Positions 41,802 to 50,842 of a stretch of 64,000 nucleotides of DNA are shown piece after piece. Below the pieces are notes generated by a model, which searched no databases, was not told where the DNA came from, and saw only the letters and a list, made by a program, of their open reading frames with translations. This DNA is from Bradyrhizobium sp. 21 (GTDB lineage Bacteria; Pseudomonadota; Alphaproteobacteria; Rhizobiales; Xanthobacteraceae), in assembly GCF_023073335.1 (NCBI RefSeq), contig NZ_JADPJG010000015.1, positions 401,200 through 465,199 of the forward strand, read 5' to 3'. Numbering within the stretch: position 1 is the first letter of the stretch; each line of letters begins with the position of its first letter. A program made the translations under genes and the position numbers.

Positions 41802-42216
41802 GTCGTATCTTTCTCAAGCGAGACCAGCCGCAAACGCTTCGCACGTCGTGGCGCGCAAAGCTACGGCCGGCCCATCCCAGTCCCCATCCGTTATCGAGGC
41901 TCACATAGTCCCATTCGGCGCCGCAAGATGAAAGTCTCGACAGTGTTCGCACAAAAAATGTACAGCGCGTCCTGTTTTAGCGGGCCTTTCGTAACAGCGG
42001 ATCGGCTTGCAATCAGCCCGCCTTGCTTAAGTCGTGGGGATGCGATGGTGATTGCACGAGCCTGGGCCTGCGAACAAATGCATCAGGCCGCCGACGTCGC
42101 CGACTGCCTGGTTTCACCAAAGTGCCCGAAGGGCTTCCCGGCCACGAGATCAAGCGGCTCGACGTCCTGATCCATCTCCACAGGAAGCGGCGATGTAGCC
42201 CGGGCCGGACGGTCTT
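41802..42216. other. Intergenic stretch, nothing recognised
   Basis: A 415-bp region between the peptide-transporter operon start and the regulator stop. Several short open frames cross it but none has family features. It should contain the transporter promoter; I could not pick a convincing -35/-10 pair. Confidence 0.5.
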
Positions 42217-43767
42217 CTACCTCAATCCCGCCCGCCGGAATCCTTCCAGATAGTGCTCGCGATCGGCCGCATTGGCCCACGGCAATTGCGTCGCGATCCA
42301 GTGCAGCGAGATGTTGGGCTGGGTGCGACGGAGCTCGCCCAGCGCCATCTCCGCGAGCACGCCGTCGCCGGTCATGCCGGCAGAAACCGCGAGGACGCGA
42401 TAGGCGCCGGTGAGGTCGCCGCGGTGGCGGATCGCCTCGCGCGCCAGCGCGATCGCATCGTCATAGTTCCGCTCGGTGAAGCGCGCATAGCCGGCGATAC
42501 CGTGATAGATCGCCAGCGACGGGTCGCGCGGCGAGAGCCGGATCGCTTTTTGCGCCGCCTCGAACGCATCCTTCGGTCGCCCGGCATAGGACAGCGCCAG
42601 CGCGTAATAGCCCTGCGCCAGCGAGAAGTTCGGATTGAGCGCGAGCGCCTGCTCGAACGCGGACAGTGCGTCCGCAAGCCTTCGCGTCGAGAAGCAGACG
42701 GTGCCGAGCGCGGCATGCGCCCAGGCATCCTCGTGGTCGCAGCGCATCGCGGCGAGCGCGGCGGCTTCTGCCGCCGGCGCCACCACGGCAAGCTCGGCCC
42801 AGCCGAGATGCACAGCGAACATGTGGTTGGCCGCCAGCACCGACAGCGCCTGGCCGTAGTTGGGGTCGATCTCGACGGCGCGTTCCAGCAGCGTCCGCGC
42901 GGTCTCGTGATCGCGTCGCGTCACGCGCCAGTAATGTGACAGCGCCCGCATGAGGAGATCCCAGGCATCCAGGCTCGCGGGGGGCTTGCGGTGGGCGCGA
43001 AAACTCTCCGCCGCATGGATCTGCGGCTCGATCGCCGCGGCGATCGCGTTGGTGATCTCGTCCTGCACGGCGAACACATCGACCAGCTCGCGGTCGTAGC
43101 GCTCGGCCCAGAGATGGCTGCCAGATGTGGCGTCGTTGAGCTGCGCGGTGATGCGCACCCGGTTGGCCGCCTTGCGCACGCTGCCTTCGACGATGTAGCG
43201 GACGCCGAGCTCCTCGGCGATCTGCCGGATGTGGACCGCGCGTCCCTTATAGGTGAAAGACGAGTTGCGGGCGATCACCATGAACCAGCGCTGCTTCGAC
43301 AGCGCGGTGAGAATGTCCTCGCTGATCCCGTCGCCGAAATAGTCCTGCGCAGGATCGCCGCTCATGTTCTCAAAGGCGAGCACCGCGATCGCCGGACGGT
43401 CGGCCAAGGTGCGCGGCAGGGCAGCGACGGACTGCGCGGGCGCAGCCGCGGCTACCACTTCTTCCCGGACTTCGCCGACGAAACGAAAACCCTTGCGCGG
43501 AATGGTCTTGATCAGCCGCTGGCTCGCGCCATCGTCGCCAAGCGCCTTGCGCGCGGCGTTGATCCGGCTGTTCAGGGCGGAATCCGAGACGATCCGATCG
43601 CTCCAGATCTGGCTGATCAGGTCATCCTTGCTGACCACACGGGTGCGCTGCGCCACCAGATAGAGCAGGAGATCGAACACCTGAGGCTGCAGCGGCACGG
43701 CGGCTCCGCTGCAGGTGAGTTCCCGCAGATCGCCGTCGAGCACGTTGTTTTCAAAGCTAAATCGCAC
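42217..43767 (-). CDS. OmpR/ToxR-type winged-helix regulator with TolB-like and TPR domains, paralogue A
   Basis: This 516-residue cytoplasmic protein has an N-terminal winged helix of the Trans_reg_C/CadC type (residues 1-95: LQPQVFDLLLYLVAQRTRVVSKDDLISQIWSDRIVSDSALNSRINAARKALGD), a TolB-like domain that is common in such regulators (AIAVLAFENMSGDPAQDYFGDGISEDILTALSK to HLWAERYD, about 125-260) and C-terminal TPR repeats (about 290-490). It closely resembles the protein at 45387-46946. It has no transmembrane helix and no receiver domain. A 22-bp tandem direct repeat just upstream may be its own operator. Confidence 0.9.
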   Translation of the reverse strand: MRFSFENNVLDGDLRELTCSGAAVPLQPQVFDLLLYLVAQRTRVVSKDDLISQIWSDRIVSDSALNSRINAARKALGDDGASQRLIKTIPRKGFRFVGEVREEVVAAAAPAQSVAALPRTLADRPAIAVLAFENMSGDPAQDYFGDGISEDILTALSKQRWFMVIARNSSFTYKGRAVHIRQIAEELGVRYIVEGSVRKAANRVRITAQLNDATSGSHLWAERYDRELVDVFAVQDEITNAIAAAIEPQIHAAESFRAHRKPPASLDAWDLLMRALSHYWRVTRRDHETARTLLERAVEIDPNYGQALSVLAANHMFAVHLGWAELAVVAPAAEAAALAAMRCDHEDAWAHAALGTVCFSTRRLADALSAFEQALALNPNFSLAQGYYALALSYAGRPKDAFEAAQKAIRLSPRDPSLAIYHGIAGYARFTERNYDDAIALAREAIRHRGDLTGAYRVLAVSAGMTGDGVLAEMALGELRRTQPNISLHWIATQLPWANAADREHYLEGFRRAGLR

Positions 43768-43773
43768 GTTTCT

Positions 43774-43817
43774 GTCGTCTCAAGCAAAAATCAAAGTCGT
43801 CTCAGGCGAAAATCAAC
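43774..43817. promoter_or_regulatory. 22-bp tandem direct repeat, candidate binding site
   Basis: 43774-43795 and 43796-43817 are direct copies differing at three positions (core GTCGTCTCA then AAAATCAA). The period is two helical turns. They lie 7 bp upstream of the regulator ATG on one side and 85 bp before the mddA-like ATG on the other, as expected for a site bound by a winged-helix dimer. Confidence 0.6.
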
Positions 43818-43901
43818 CGTCCGCGAAAGTCAGGGGACGTCGGATGCGGCATGGTGCAGCGACCAATGAAGTGCCGGCGTTTTGGCACAACGGAGCTGTT
43901 T

Positions 43902-44687
43902 ATGACCCAAATTGATCATCAGGTTGATCCTATCGGCCCGGTTGCGGGCTCACGCATTTTCAAGTTCATCGCCTTTCTGTACGGAATTGCGGCGTATCTC
44001 GTGTTTTTCGCCACCATTCTCTACGCCATCGGCTTCGTCATGGGGCTGGTGGTGCCGAAGACCATCGACACCGGGACCGACACGCCCGTGGCCGAGGCCG
44101 TCATCATCAATCTGCTCGTGATGGCCGTGTTTGCGGTCCAGCACAGCGTGATGGCGCGCCGGCAATTCAAGGCCTGGTGGACGCAGTACGTCCCCAAGCC
44201 GGTCGAGCGCAGCACCTATGTGCTGTTTGCGAGCCTGTCATTGCTCCTCCTGTTCTGGCAGTGGCGTCCGCTTCCCGCGGTCATATGGGACGTTGCGAAC
44301 CCGGATCTTGCTGTGACGATCGTCACGCTGTCGCTGGTGGGCTGGATTTTGGTGTTCACCTCGACCTTCATCATCAATCACTTCGAGTTGTTTGGATTGC
44401 ATCAGGTGACCAATCATCTCATCGGCAAGGAGGCGTCGCCGCCGCGATTCAAGACGCCGCTGCTCTATAAATTCGTCCGTCATCCGATCTATCTCGGTTT
44501 CATCATCGCGTTCTGGGCGGCGCCGGTCATGACCGCGGGCCATCTGCTGTTCGCCGCCGTGACCACGCTCTACATCTTCGTCGGCATCGCGCTGGAGGAG
44601 CACGACCTCATCGATCTCTTCGGCGACGAGTACCGGCAGTACAAACAACGGGTCTCGATGCTTATTCCCTGGCGCAAGTCGGTATAG
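43902..44687 (+). CDS. mddA: MddA-like methanethiol S-methyltransferase
   Basis: This 261-residue polytopic protein has five or six transmembrane segments and the isoprenylcysteine-methyltransferase/NnrU-type end (LYKFVRHPIYLGFIIAFWAAPVMT, then EEHDLIDLFGDEYRQYKQRVSMLIP). The whole sequence (LVVPKTIDTG, LFGLHQVTNHL, QHSVMARRQFKAWWTQYVPKPVERSTYVL, LFWQWRPLP) fits the MddA family, which uses S-adenosylmethionine to turn methanethiol into dimethyl sulfide. The ATG at 43902 with GGAG 6 bp before it is chosen; the frame is open from 43851. It is divergent from regulator A and followed by a GFA-family gene. Confidence 0.78.
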   Translation: MTQIDHQVDPIGPVAGSRIFKFIAFLYGIAAYLVFFATILYAIGFVMGLVVPKTIDTGTDTPVAEAVIINLLVMAVFAVQHSVMARRQFKAWWTQYVPKPVERSTYVLFASLSLLLLFWQWRPLPAVIWDVANPDLAVTIVTLSLVGWILVFTSTFIINHFELFGLHQVTNHLIGKEASPPRFKTPLLYKFVRHPIYLGFIIAFWAAPVMTAGHLLFAAVTTLYIFVGIALEEHDLIDLFGDEYRQYKQRVSMLIPWRKSV

Positions 44688-44916
44688 CTTGCGCGTCGTT
44701 CGGCCGCGTCCGCCGAAAGGAGGACGCGCGGCGGCGCAGAGGCGCGTAACGGATCTTGCCGGACGCAACCTTCAACGCTTCTCGGGGTGATCCCCCTCAC
44801 GTCCACGTTACCTGCGCGATCGAAGCTCGTCGCGACCCCCGCATTCGTTTTTGCCGAGTTATCGGCAAACAGGAGCGGGGATAGGAATCTAAACAATCAT
44901 CAACGGAGACGACCAA

Positions 44917-45339
44917 ATGAAATATGTCGGAAATTGCTTCTGTGGCGCGGTCACGGTCGAGGTCACGGGCGCGCCGGAGGCGATGGGCTATTGCCATTGC
45001 CGCTCCTGCCGCTCGTGGTCGGGCGGTCCGGTGAATGCCTTCAGCCTGTGGAAGCCGGAAGCGGTGCGCATCACCGAAGGCGCAGAGAACGTCGAGACCT
45101 TTGCCAAGACGCCGCTCAGCCAGCGCAAGTTCTGCAAGAAGTGCGGCGGCCATCTCATGACCAACCACCCGCCGCTCGACCTGGTCGACGTCTTCACCGC
45201 CACCATCCCCACGCTGGCGTTCGCGCCCGGTGTCCACGTCAACTATTCCGAGACGGTGCTGCCCATGCGCGACGGCCTGCCCAAGCTGAAGGACTTTCCG
45301 GCCGAGTTTGGCGGCAGCGGCGAGATGATGCAGGAGTAG
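44917..45339 (+). CDS. GFA/CENP-V family zinc protein
   Basis: This 140-residue protein has the GFA (glutathione-dependent formaldehyde-activating, Mss4-like) cysteine pattern: GNCFCGAVTVEV, YCHCRSCRSWSG and KFCKKCGGHLMTN, which bind two zinc ions. Despite the name, most members have no proven formaldehyde-glutathione activity. It starts 229 bp after the mddA-like gene; the intervening stretch has no gene. One-carbon or sulfur metabolism is a plausible shared theme with mddA (inference). Confidence 0.88.
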   Translation: MKYVGNCFCGAVTVEVTGAPEAMGYCHCRSCRSWSGGPVNAFSLWKPEAVRITEGAENVETFAKTPLSQRKFCKKCGGHLMTNHPPLDLVDVFTATIPTLAFAPGVHVNYSETVLPMRDGLPKLKDFPAEFGGSGEMMQE

Positions 45340-45351
45340 CGGCGGTTCTTC

Positions 45352-45377
45352 CCTTCTCCCCGCTTGCGGGGAGAAGG
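45352..45377. terminator. Palindrome between convergent genes
   Basis: 12-bp perfect arms (45352-45363, 45366-45377) around TT lie 12 bp after the GFA-family stop and 9 bp before the end of regulator B on the other strand. It is likely a shared transcription stop or a short REP element. Confidence 0.65.
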
Positions 45378-45386
45378 ACCTATTCG

Positions 45387-46946
45387 CTACCCCATCCCCG
45401 CGCGCCGCAATCCTTCCAGGTAATGCTCGCGATCCTCTTCCCGCAGCATCGGCAGTTCGCGCGTGATCCAGGCGAGCGAGATGCCGGGTTGGGCGCGGCG
45501 CAAGCCTTCCAGGGCGGACGCCGCGCGCGCGGGATCTCCCGACATGCCGGCGGCGGCCGTCAGTACGCGATGCGCGCCGACGAAATCGGCGCGCTGCCGC
45601 ATCGACTCCCGCGCCATCTGCACGGCTCCTTCGTAGTCGCGGCCGATGAACCGGGCATAGGCGGCGACGCCGCAATAGATCGCCGCGAGCGGGTCGCGCG
45701 GGCTGAGCCGCAGCGCACGGCGCGCGGCAGCATCGCCGTCCTGCCAACTCCCGGCGTAGCACAGCGTCACGCCGTAGAAGGCGTGCGCCATCGCAAAGTT
45801 CGGATTGAGGTTCAGCGTCAGTTCGAACTCAGCCAGCGCGTCGTCGAAGCGGCGGCGGAATAGATAAGTATAGGCGAGGCCGTGATGGGCCCAGGCATCT
45901 TCACGATCGGCCTCCACCGCGGCGAGCGCCGCGCGTTCGGCGACCGGCACGGTCGCAGCCATGTCGGCCCAGCCCATATGCGCGCCGAAGATGTGGCTGG
46001 TCGCGAGCAGGCCGAGCGCCTTGCCATAGGCGGGATCGAGCGCGACGGCCTTTTCGAGTAGTCCTTGCGCGGCCGCGTTGTCCTCGCGGGTGATGCGCCA
46101 GTAATGCGACAATGCGCGCATCACGAGGTCCCAGGCATCCAGGCTTCCCGGCGGCTTCTGCTGGGCGCGAAAATTCTCGGCGGTATAGAGCTGCGGCTCG
46201 ATCGCGGCGACGATCGCCTCGGTGATCTCGTCCTGCACGGCGAAGATGTCGGCAAGCTCGCGGTCGTAGCGTTCGGCCCAGAGGTGGCTGCCGGTGGAGA
46301 CGTCGTTGAGCTGCGCGGAGATACGCACGCGATCACCGCTCCGCCGTACGCTGCCTTCGATCACGTAGCGCACGCCGAGTTCGCGTGCGATCTCGTGCAT
46401 GTGCACGGCGCGGCCCTTGTAGACGAAGGAGGAGTTGCGCGCGACGACGAAGAACCAGCGCAGCTTCGAAAGCGCGGTGATGATGTCCTCGCTGATGCCG
46501 TCGGAGAAATAATCCTGCTCGCGGTCACCGCTCATGTTGGTGAAGGGCAGCACCGCAATCGCCGGTCGGTCCGGCAGTGCGAGCGGAGCCTGCAGAACCT
46601 TCGTGCCGAAGCCGGGTTCCGGCGCGGTCGCCCCGCGCTTGGTCTCGACGTCGCCGACGAAACGAAAACCCTTGCGCGCGATGGTCCGGATCAGCGCCTG
46701 GCTCGCGCCGCTGTCGCCGACCGCCTTGCGTGCCGCATTGATCCGGCTGGTCAGTGTGGATTCGGAGACGCTGCGCCCGTGCCAGATCTTGTCGATGAGC
46801 TCGTCCTTGCTGACCACCCGGTCACGGTTCTCCATGAGGTGGACAACGAGATCGAAGACCTGCGGCTCCACGGCAACAGGAACCTGCTCGCGGCTCAGCT
46901 CGCGCAAGTCGGTATCGAGCAGGTGATCCCGGAACAGAAACCGCAC
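45387..46946 (-). CDS. OmpR/ToxR-type winged-helix regulator with TolB-like and TPR domains, paralogue B
   Basis: This 519-residue paralogue of 42217-43767 has the same order of domains: a winged helix (VEPQVFDLVVHLMENRDRVVSKDELIDKIWHGRSVSESTLTSRINAARKAVGD), a TolB-like domain (AIAVLPFTNMSGDREQDYFSDGISEDIITALSK) and TPR repeats, ending REHYLEGLRRAGMG where A ends REHYLEGFRRAGLR. Its start is an ATG at 46946. The leader lacks the 22-bp direct repeat found before A. Together the two paralogues enclose mddA and the GFA gene. Confidence 0.9.
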   Translation of the reverse strand: MRFLFRDHLLDTDLRELSREQVPVAVEPQVFDLVVHLMENRDRVVSKDELIDKIWHGRSVSESTLTSRINAARKAVGDSGASQALIRTIARKGFRFVGDVETKRGATAPEPGFGTKVLQAPLALPDRPAIAVLPFTNMSGDREQDYFSDGISEDIITALSKLRWFFVVARNSSFVYKGRAVHMHEIARELGVRYVIEGSVRRSGDRVRISAQLNDVSTGSHLWAERYDRELADIFAVQDEITEAIVAAIEPQLYTAENFRAQQKPPGSLDAWDLVMRALSHYWRITREDNAAAQGLLEKAVALDPAYGKALGLLATSHIFGAHMGWADMAATVPVAERAALAAVEADREDAWAHHGLAYTYLFRRRFDDALAEFELTLNLNPNFAMAHAFYGVTLCYAGSWQDGDAAARRALRLSPRDPLAAIYCGVAAYARFIGRDYEGAVQMARESMRQRADFVGAHRVLTAAAGMSGDPARAASALEGLRRAQPGISLAWITRELPMLREEDREHYLEGLRRAGMG

Positions 46947-47138
46947 GTGGAAAACTCAGACCTCACGACAACATCGGCAATGATAAAATCAAAACGGATT
47001 TCGACTGAAGTCTGTGAGTCCGCCGAACGGTCGAACCGGTTCACCACGATCGCGTGATGGCAGCCATGCGGTTTTCGAGTGGGAATGCAGCCTGGGTTAG
47101 AAAAAGGCGGTTTCGGCCGGATTGTTGCGGCGTCCTCC
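46947..47138. other. Intergenic stretch upstream of regulator B
   Basis: This AT-richer stretch (46960-47010) presumably holds the promoter of regulator B. A TATGGT-like or TTGAC-like pair could not be assigned with confidence. Confidence 0.4.
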
Positions 47139-47225
47139 CGTCATTGCGAGCGCAGCGAAGCAATCCAGAATCCCGCCAGGGAGATAGTCTGGATTGCTCC
47201 GTCGCAAAAGCTCCTTGCAATGACG
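47139..47225. repeat. Intergenic palindromic repeat (CGTCATTGCGAG type)
   Basis: CGTCATTGC at 47139-47147 is mirrored by GCAATGACG at 47217-47225, with CAATCCAGA / TCTGGATTG also inverted inside. This is a common Bradyrhizobium intergenic repeat. Confidence 0.8.
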
Positions 47226-47312
47226 ACGTTGGACGCCCGAATGCCCATTGCCGAACCGCGCCCCCTGCGTAAGCTGCCCTCCATACCAAACGCCAACCAT
47301 AAAGAAACGTCC

Positions 47313-48674
47313 ATGCCCGCTTTTCATGCCTCGACCACCGTGCTCGATTCCATGTTGTTCCGCGATGCTTTCGGCACACCTGCGATGCGCGAGGTGTTTT
47401 CCGACGTCGCGACGCTCGGGCGCTATGCCGAGGTCGAGGTAGCGCTGGCGAAGGCGGAAGCGAAGTGCGGGGTGATCCCGCAGCAGGCTGCCGACCAGAT
47501 CGCGGCGCGGACCGATGTTGCCGCGCTCGATTTCGATCTGTTGCGGCTGGAGACCGATGTCGTCGGCTATCCGATCCTGCCCCTGGTGCATCAGATGGTG
47601 AAGCAATGCGGCGAGGCCGGCCGCTACGTGCATTGGGGCGCGACCACGCAGGACATCATGGACACCGCTGTGGTGCTGCAACTGCGCGCCGGGCTCGAGA
47701 TCGTCGAACACGACATCGCCGCGCTGCGTAAAATCCTCGCCGACCTCTCGAAGCGCCATCGCGACACGCCGATGGCGGGCCGCACCCATCTCCAGCAGGC
47801 GCTGCCGGTCACCTTCGGCTACAAGACCGCGATCTGGCTTGCGATGTTCGACCGCCACGCCGAACGTCTGGCACAATTGAAGCCGCGCGTCCTGGTCGGC
47901 CAGTTCGCCGGCGCGGCCGGCACGCTGGCGTCGCTCGGCGACAAGGGGTTTGAGGTGCAGGAAGCGCTCTGCGCTGAACTGAAGCTCGGCGTCCCCGCCT
48001 CGACCTGGCACGTCGCACGCGACGGCTTTGCCGAGACCGTGAATTTCCTTGCGCTTGTCACCGGCTCGCTTGGCAAGATCGCGCTCGACATCATGATCAT
48101 GGCCTCGACCGAATTCGCCGAGGTCTACGAGCCCTTCGTCAAGGGGCGCGGCGCTTCCTCGACCATGCCGCAGAAGCGCAACCCGATCTCCTCGGAACTG
48201 ATGCTCGCGGCGTCCAAGGCGGTGCGCCAGCACGCCGGCCTCATGCTGGATGCCATGGTGCAGGATTTCGAGCGCGCCACCGGTCCCTGGCACGCCGAAT
48301 GGATGGCGATCCCCGAAAGCTTCGCGCTGACCGCCGGCGCCTTGCACCAGGCGAAGTTCGCGCTCGCCGGCCTCATCGTGGACGAAGCGAAGATGAACGA
48401 CAATCTGGCCCTCAGCCGCGGTTTGATCGTGGCCGAGGCGGTCATGATGGGGCTGGCGCCCGAGATCGGGCGGCAGGAGGCGCATGACGTGGTCTATGAC
48501 GCCTGCCGGCTCGCCAATGAGAAAGGTCTGAGCCTGGCGGACGCGCTCTCGTCCGACGCCCGCGTCTCTGCCAGAATCGACCGTGCCACGATCGAGGCGC
48601 TCACATCACCGAAAAATTACCTCGGCCTTGCTCCCGCCATGGTCGATCGGGTGCTGAAATCGGCAACGCGTTGA
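47313..48674 (+). CDS. Fumarase/aspartase-superfamily lyase (PcaB/PurB-like)
   Basis: This 453-residue protein belongs to the superfamily of argininosuccinate/adenylosuccinate lyases and 3-carboxymuconate cycloisomerases. It has the three conserved regions: YVHWGATTQDIMDTA, GRTHLQQALPVTFGYK and the signature loop GRGASSTMPQKRNPIS. It resembles PcaB more than PurB, but the substrate is not certain and no protocatechuate-pathway genes are near. The frame is open from 47079 across the repeat; the ATG at 47313 is the reasonable start. Confidence 0.88.
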   Translation: MPAFHASTTVLDSMLFRDAFGTPAMREVFSDVATLGRYAEVEVALAKAEAKCGVIPQQAADQIAARTDVAALDFDLLRLETDVVGYPILPLVHQMVKQCGEAGRYVHWGATTQDIMDTAVVLQLRAGLEIVEHDIAALRKILADLSKRHRDTPMAGRTHLQQALPVTFGYKTAIWLAMFDRHAERLAQLKPRVLVGQFAGAAGTLASLGDKGFEVQEALCAELKLGVPASTWHVARDGFAETVNFLALVTGSLGKIALDIMIMASTEFAEVYEPFVKGRGASSTMPQKRNPISSELMLAASKAVRQHAGLMLDAMVQDFERATGPWHAEWMAIPESFALTAGALHQAKFALAGLIVDEAKMNDNLALSRGLIVAEAVMMGLAPEIGRQEAHDVVYDACRLANEKGLSLADALSSDARVSARIDRATIEALTSPKNYLGLAPAMVDRVLKSATR

Positions 48675-48785
48675 AAACCAAAATGCGCGAAACTGCGTAT
48701 CTCCCGTGTCGCAAGGCACTCGCACACTTGTGTCTCGCGATGCTAGACTTAGATGAAGCGAAAGACGTTCTGCAGAGGATCTGGC

Positions 48786-50042
48786 ATGACTGATCAACGC
48801 ATCACCTCCACCCCCATCGATCCCGTGAAGCTCGACCGGCTGGCCGAGGTGGCGGTGAAGGTGGGCCTGGGCTTGCGGCCGGGACAGGATCTGCTCCTGA
48901 CGGCGCCTGCGATCGCGTTGCCGCTGGTGCGGCGGATCGCCGTGCATGCCTACAAGGCCGGTGCCGGCATCGTGACGCCTATACTCTCCGACGAAGAGAT
49001 GACGCTGGCGCGCTATCGCCACGGTCACGACAGCAGCTTCGATCGCGCCGCCAACTGGCTCTATGAGGGCATGGCCAAGGCGTTCTCGGAGAATACCGCG
49101 CGGCTTGCCATCGTCGGCGACAACCCGATGCTGTTGTCGGGCGAAGATGCGTCCAAGGTCGCGCGCGCCAGCAAGGCCAATTCCATCGCCTATCAGCCGG
49201 CGTTGGAAAAGATTGTCAATTTCGACACCAACTGGAACATCATTGCCTATCCGAGCGCAGCTTGGGCGAAGCTGGTGTTTCCGAACGATTCCGAGGACGT
49301 CGCGATCGGTAAGCTTGCGGACGCGATCTTCGCGGCGTCCCGCGTCGATCGCGAGGACGCGCCGGCCAATTGGGCGAGCCACAATGCGGTGCTGCGCGAG
49401 CGCACCAACTGGCTCAACGGCCAGCGTTTTCGCGCGCTGCAATATTCCGGTCCCGGCATCGATCTCACCATCGGACTTGCCGACGGCCATGAATGGGAAG
49501 GCGGCGCCTCGCTCTCCAAGAACGGCATCAGCTGCAACGCCAACATCCCGACCGAAGAGGTCTTCACCACGCCGCATTGCCGGCGGGTCTACGGTCATGT
49601 CGTGAGCTCGAAGCCCCTGTCCTACCAGGGCACGCTGATCGACAACATCGCGGTGCGCTTCGAGGACGGCAGGATCGTCGACGCCAAGGCCTCGCGCGGC
49701 GCGGAGGTGCTGAACAAGGTGCTCGACACCGACGAGGGCGCGCGCCGTCTCGGCGAAGTCGCGCTGGTGCCGCATTCCTCGCCGATCTCGCAGAGCGGGC
49801 TGTTGTTCTACAACACGCTGTTCGACGAGAACGCGGCCTCGCACATCGCGCTCGGCCAGTGCTATTCGAAGTGCTTCGTCAACGGCGCGCAGCTCACGCC
49901 GCAGCAGATCGCCGCGCAAGGCGGCAACCAGAGCCTGATCCATATCGACTGGATGATCGGGTCCGCCGAGACCGACATCGACGGTATTCTCGCCGACGGC
50001 AGCAAGGTGCCGGTATTCCGCAAGGGCGAGTGGGCGAAGTAG
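48786..50042 (+). CDS. M29 family aminopeptidase
   Basis: This 418-residue metallo-aminopeptidase (thermophilic aminopeptidase T/AmpS family) shows NWLNGQRFRALQYSGPGIDLTIGLADGHEWEGG, the metal-binding NIPTEEVFTTPHCRRVYGHV glutamate region and the C-terminal GNQSLIHIDWMIGS segment. It releases N-terminal amino acids from peptides in the cytoplasm. An ATG at 48753 is in frame, but the one at 48786 gives the family N-terminus. Confidence 0.92.
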   Translation: MTDQRITSTPIDPVKLDRLAEVAVKVGLGLRPGQDLLLTAPAIALPLVRRIAVHAYKAGAGIVTPILSDEEMTLARYRHGHDSSFDRAANWLYEGMAKAFSENTARLAIVGDNPMLLSGEDASKVARASKANSIAYQPALEKIVNFDTNWNIIAYPSAAWAKLVFPNDSEDVAIGKLADAIFAASRVDREDAPANWASHNAVLRERTNWLNGQRFRALQYSGPGIDLTIGLADGHEWEGGASLSKNGISCNANIPTEEVFTTPHCRRVYGHVVSSKPLSYQGTLIDNIAVRFEDGRIVDAKASRGAEVLNKVLDTDEGARRLGEVALVPHSSPISQSGLLFYNTLFDENAASHIALGQCYSKCFVNGAQLTPQQIAAQGGNQSLIHIDWMIGSAETDIDGILADGSKVPVFRKGEWAK

Positions 50043-50051
50043 GATTTTTTC

Positions 50052-50606
50052 TCACGCCGCCGCGTTGCGCAGCATCGGGCTGCTGTCGATGCTGAAGCGG
50101 TTGAACAGCGTCGTGAACGGGCTGCCGTCGGTGGCCCGCACGATGGCGTCGGAAGCCGCGACCGCGTCGTAGAGCGCGCCGACGGGATCGTTCGCCTCGG
50201 GCAAGGCGAGGCCCCTGCGGATTTCCTCGCGGGCCTCGTTGATGTCGTCCTCGTCGTCGAGCGTCGCCTCCAGCGCATCGGCCGCGCGCCGCATCTCCTC
50301 GAGGTCACCGCCGGCGGAAAATTTGAGGATGTCGAGCCAATAGGGGCGCGCCACGACGAGCTGGACGAAAGCCTCGAAATTCTCCGCGATAATGCCCGCG
50401 CGGCCTTCCGATGAGACGTAGAGCATATGCTGTGACGGCAGCAGCATGAAGGCGCCGCCGGAGCCGTCGCTGCCGATCTGGCGGGGGCTGTCGATGCCGT
50501 CGACGGTGAACCATGGCTCCTCGTCGGTTGCGAAGGAGACGTCGAGGCTGCCGAGCCAGGCGACGGCCTCGCCTTGGGCTGTCAGAACCTCCGGGGTGAG
50601 GGGCAT
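50052..50606 (-). CDS. Hypothetical protein
   Basis: This protein of about 184 residues is acidic and mostly soluble. It contains EEPWFTVDGIDSPRQIGSDGSGGAFMLLPSQHMLYVSSEGRAGIIAENFEAFVQLVV, which is reminiscent of SMI1/KNR4-type or knob-domain immunity proteins but not convincingly so. ATGs at 50630, 50612 and 50606 are possible; GAAGGAG is 8 bp before the last one. Function unknown. It is convergent with the M29 gene. Confidence 0.65.
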   Translation of the reverse strand: MPLTPEVLTAQGEAVAWLGSLDVSFATDEEPWFTVDGIDSPRQIGSDGSGGAFMLLPSQHMLYVSSEGRAGIIAENFEAFVQLVVARPYWLDILKFSAGGDLEEMRRAADALEATLDDEDDINEAREEIRRGLALPEANDPVGALYDAVAASDAIVRATDGSPFTTLFNRFSIDSSPMLRNAAA

Positions 50607-50842
50607 CGGCATGGCTCCTTCGATTGTCACTTACGCGCACTTTGTCGCACCCCGAAAAAGATGGGTTCATGTGCACGAGAATGCAGGGGAATCGCGACGT
50701 TAACCGCTTCGCGTCTGCAACTTGCGGCTGATTGTCGGGGCCTGCGTAACAAAGAATTAAAAACCGGCTACTAGCGTTCCAACATCTTTTGAAACAATCC
50801 GGGCCGAGACCCGGCCGTTCATATTATCCCTTGGGGAAACAG

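Noticed and set aside
48606..49943. Long minus-strand open frame opposite the M29 aminopeptidase
   Set aside because: It is antisense to a well-supported enzyme gene and shows no family features.
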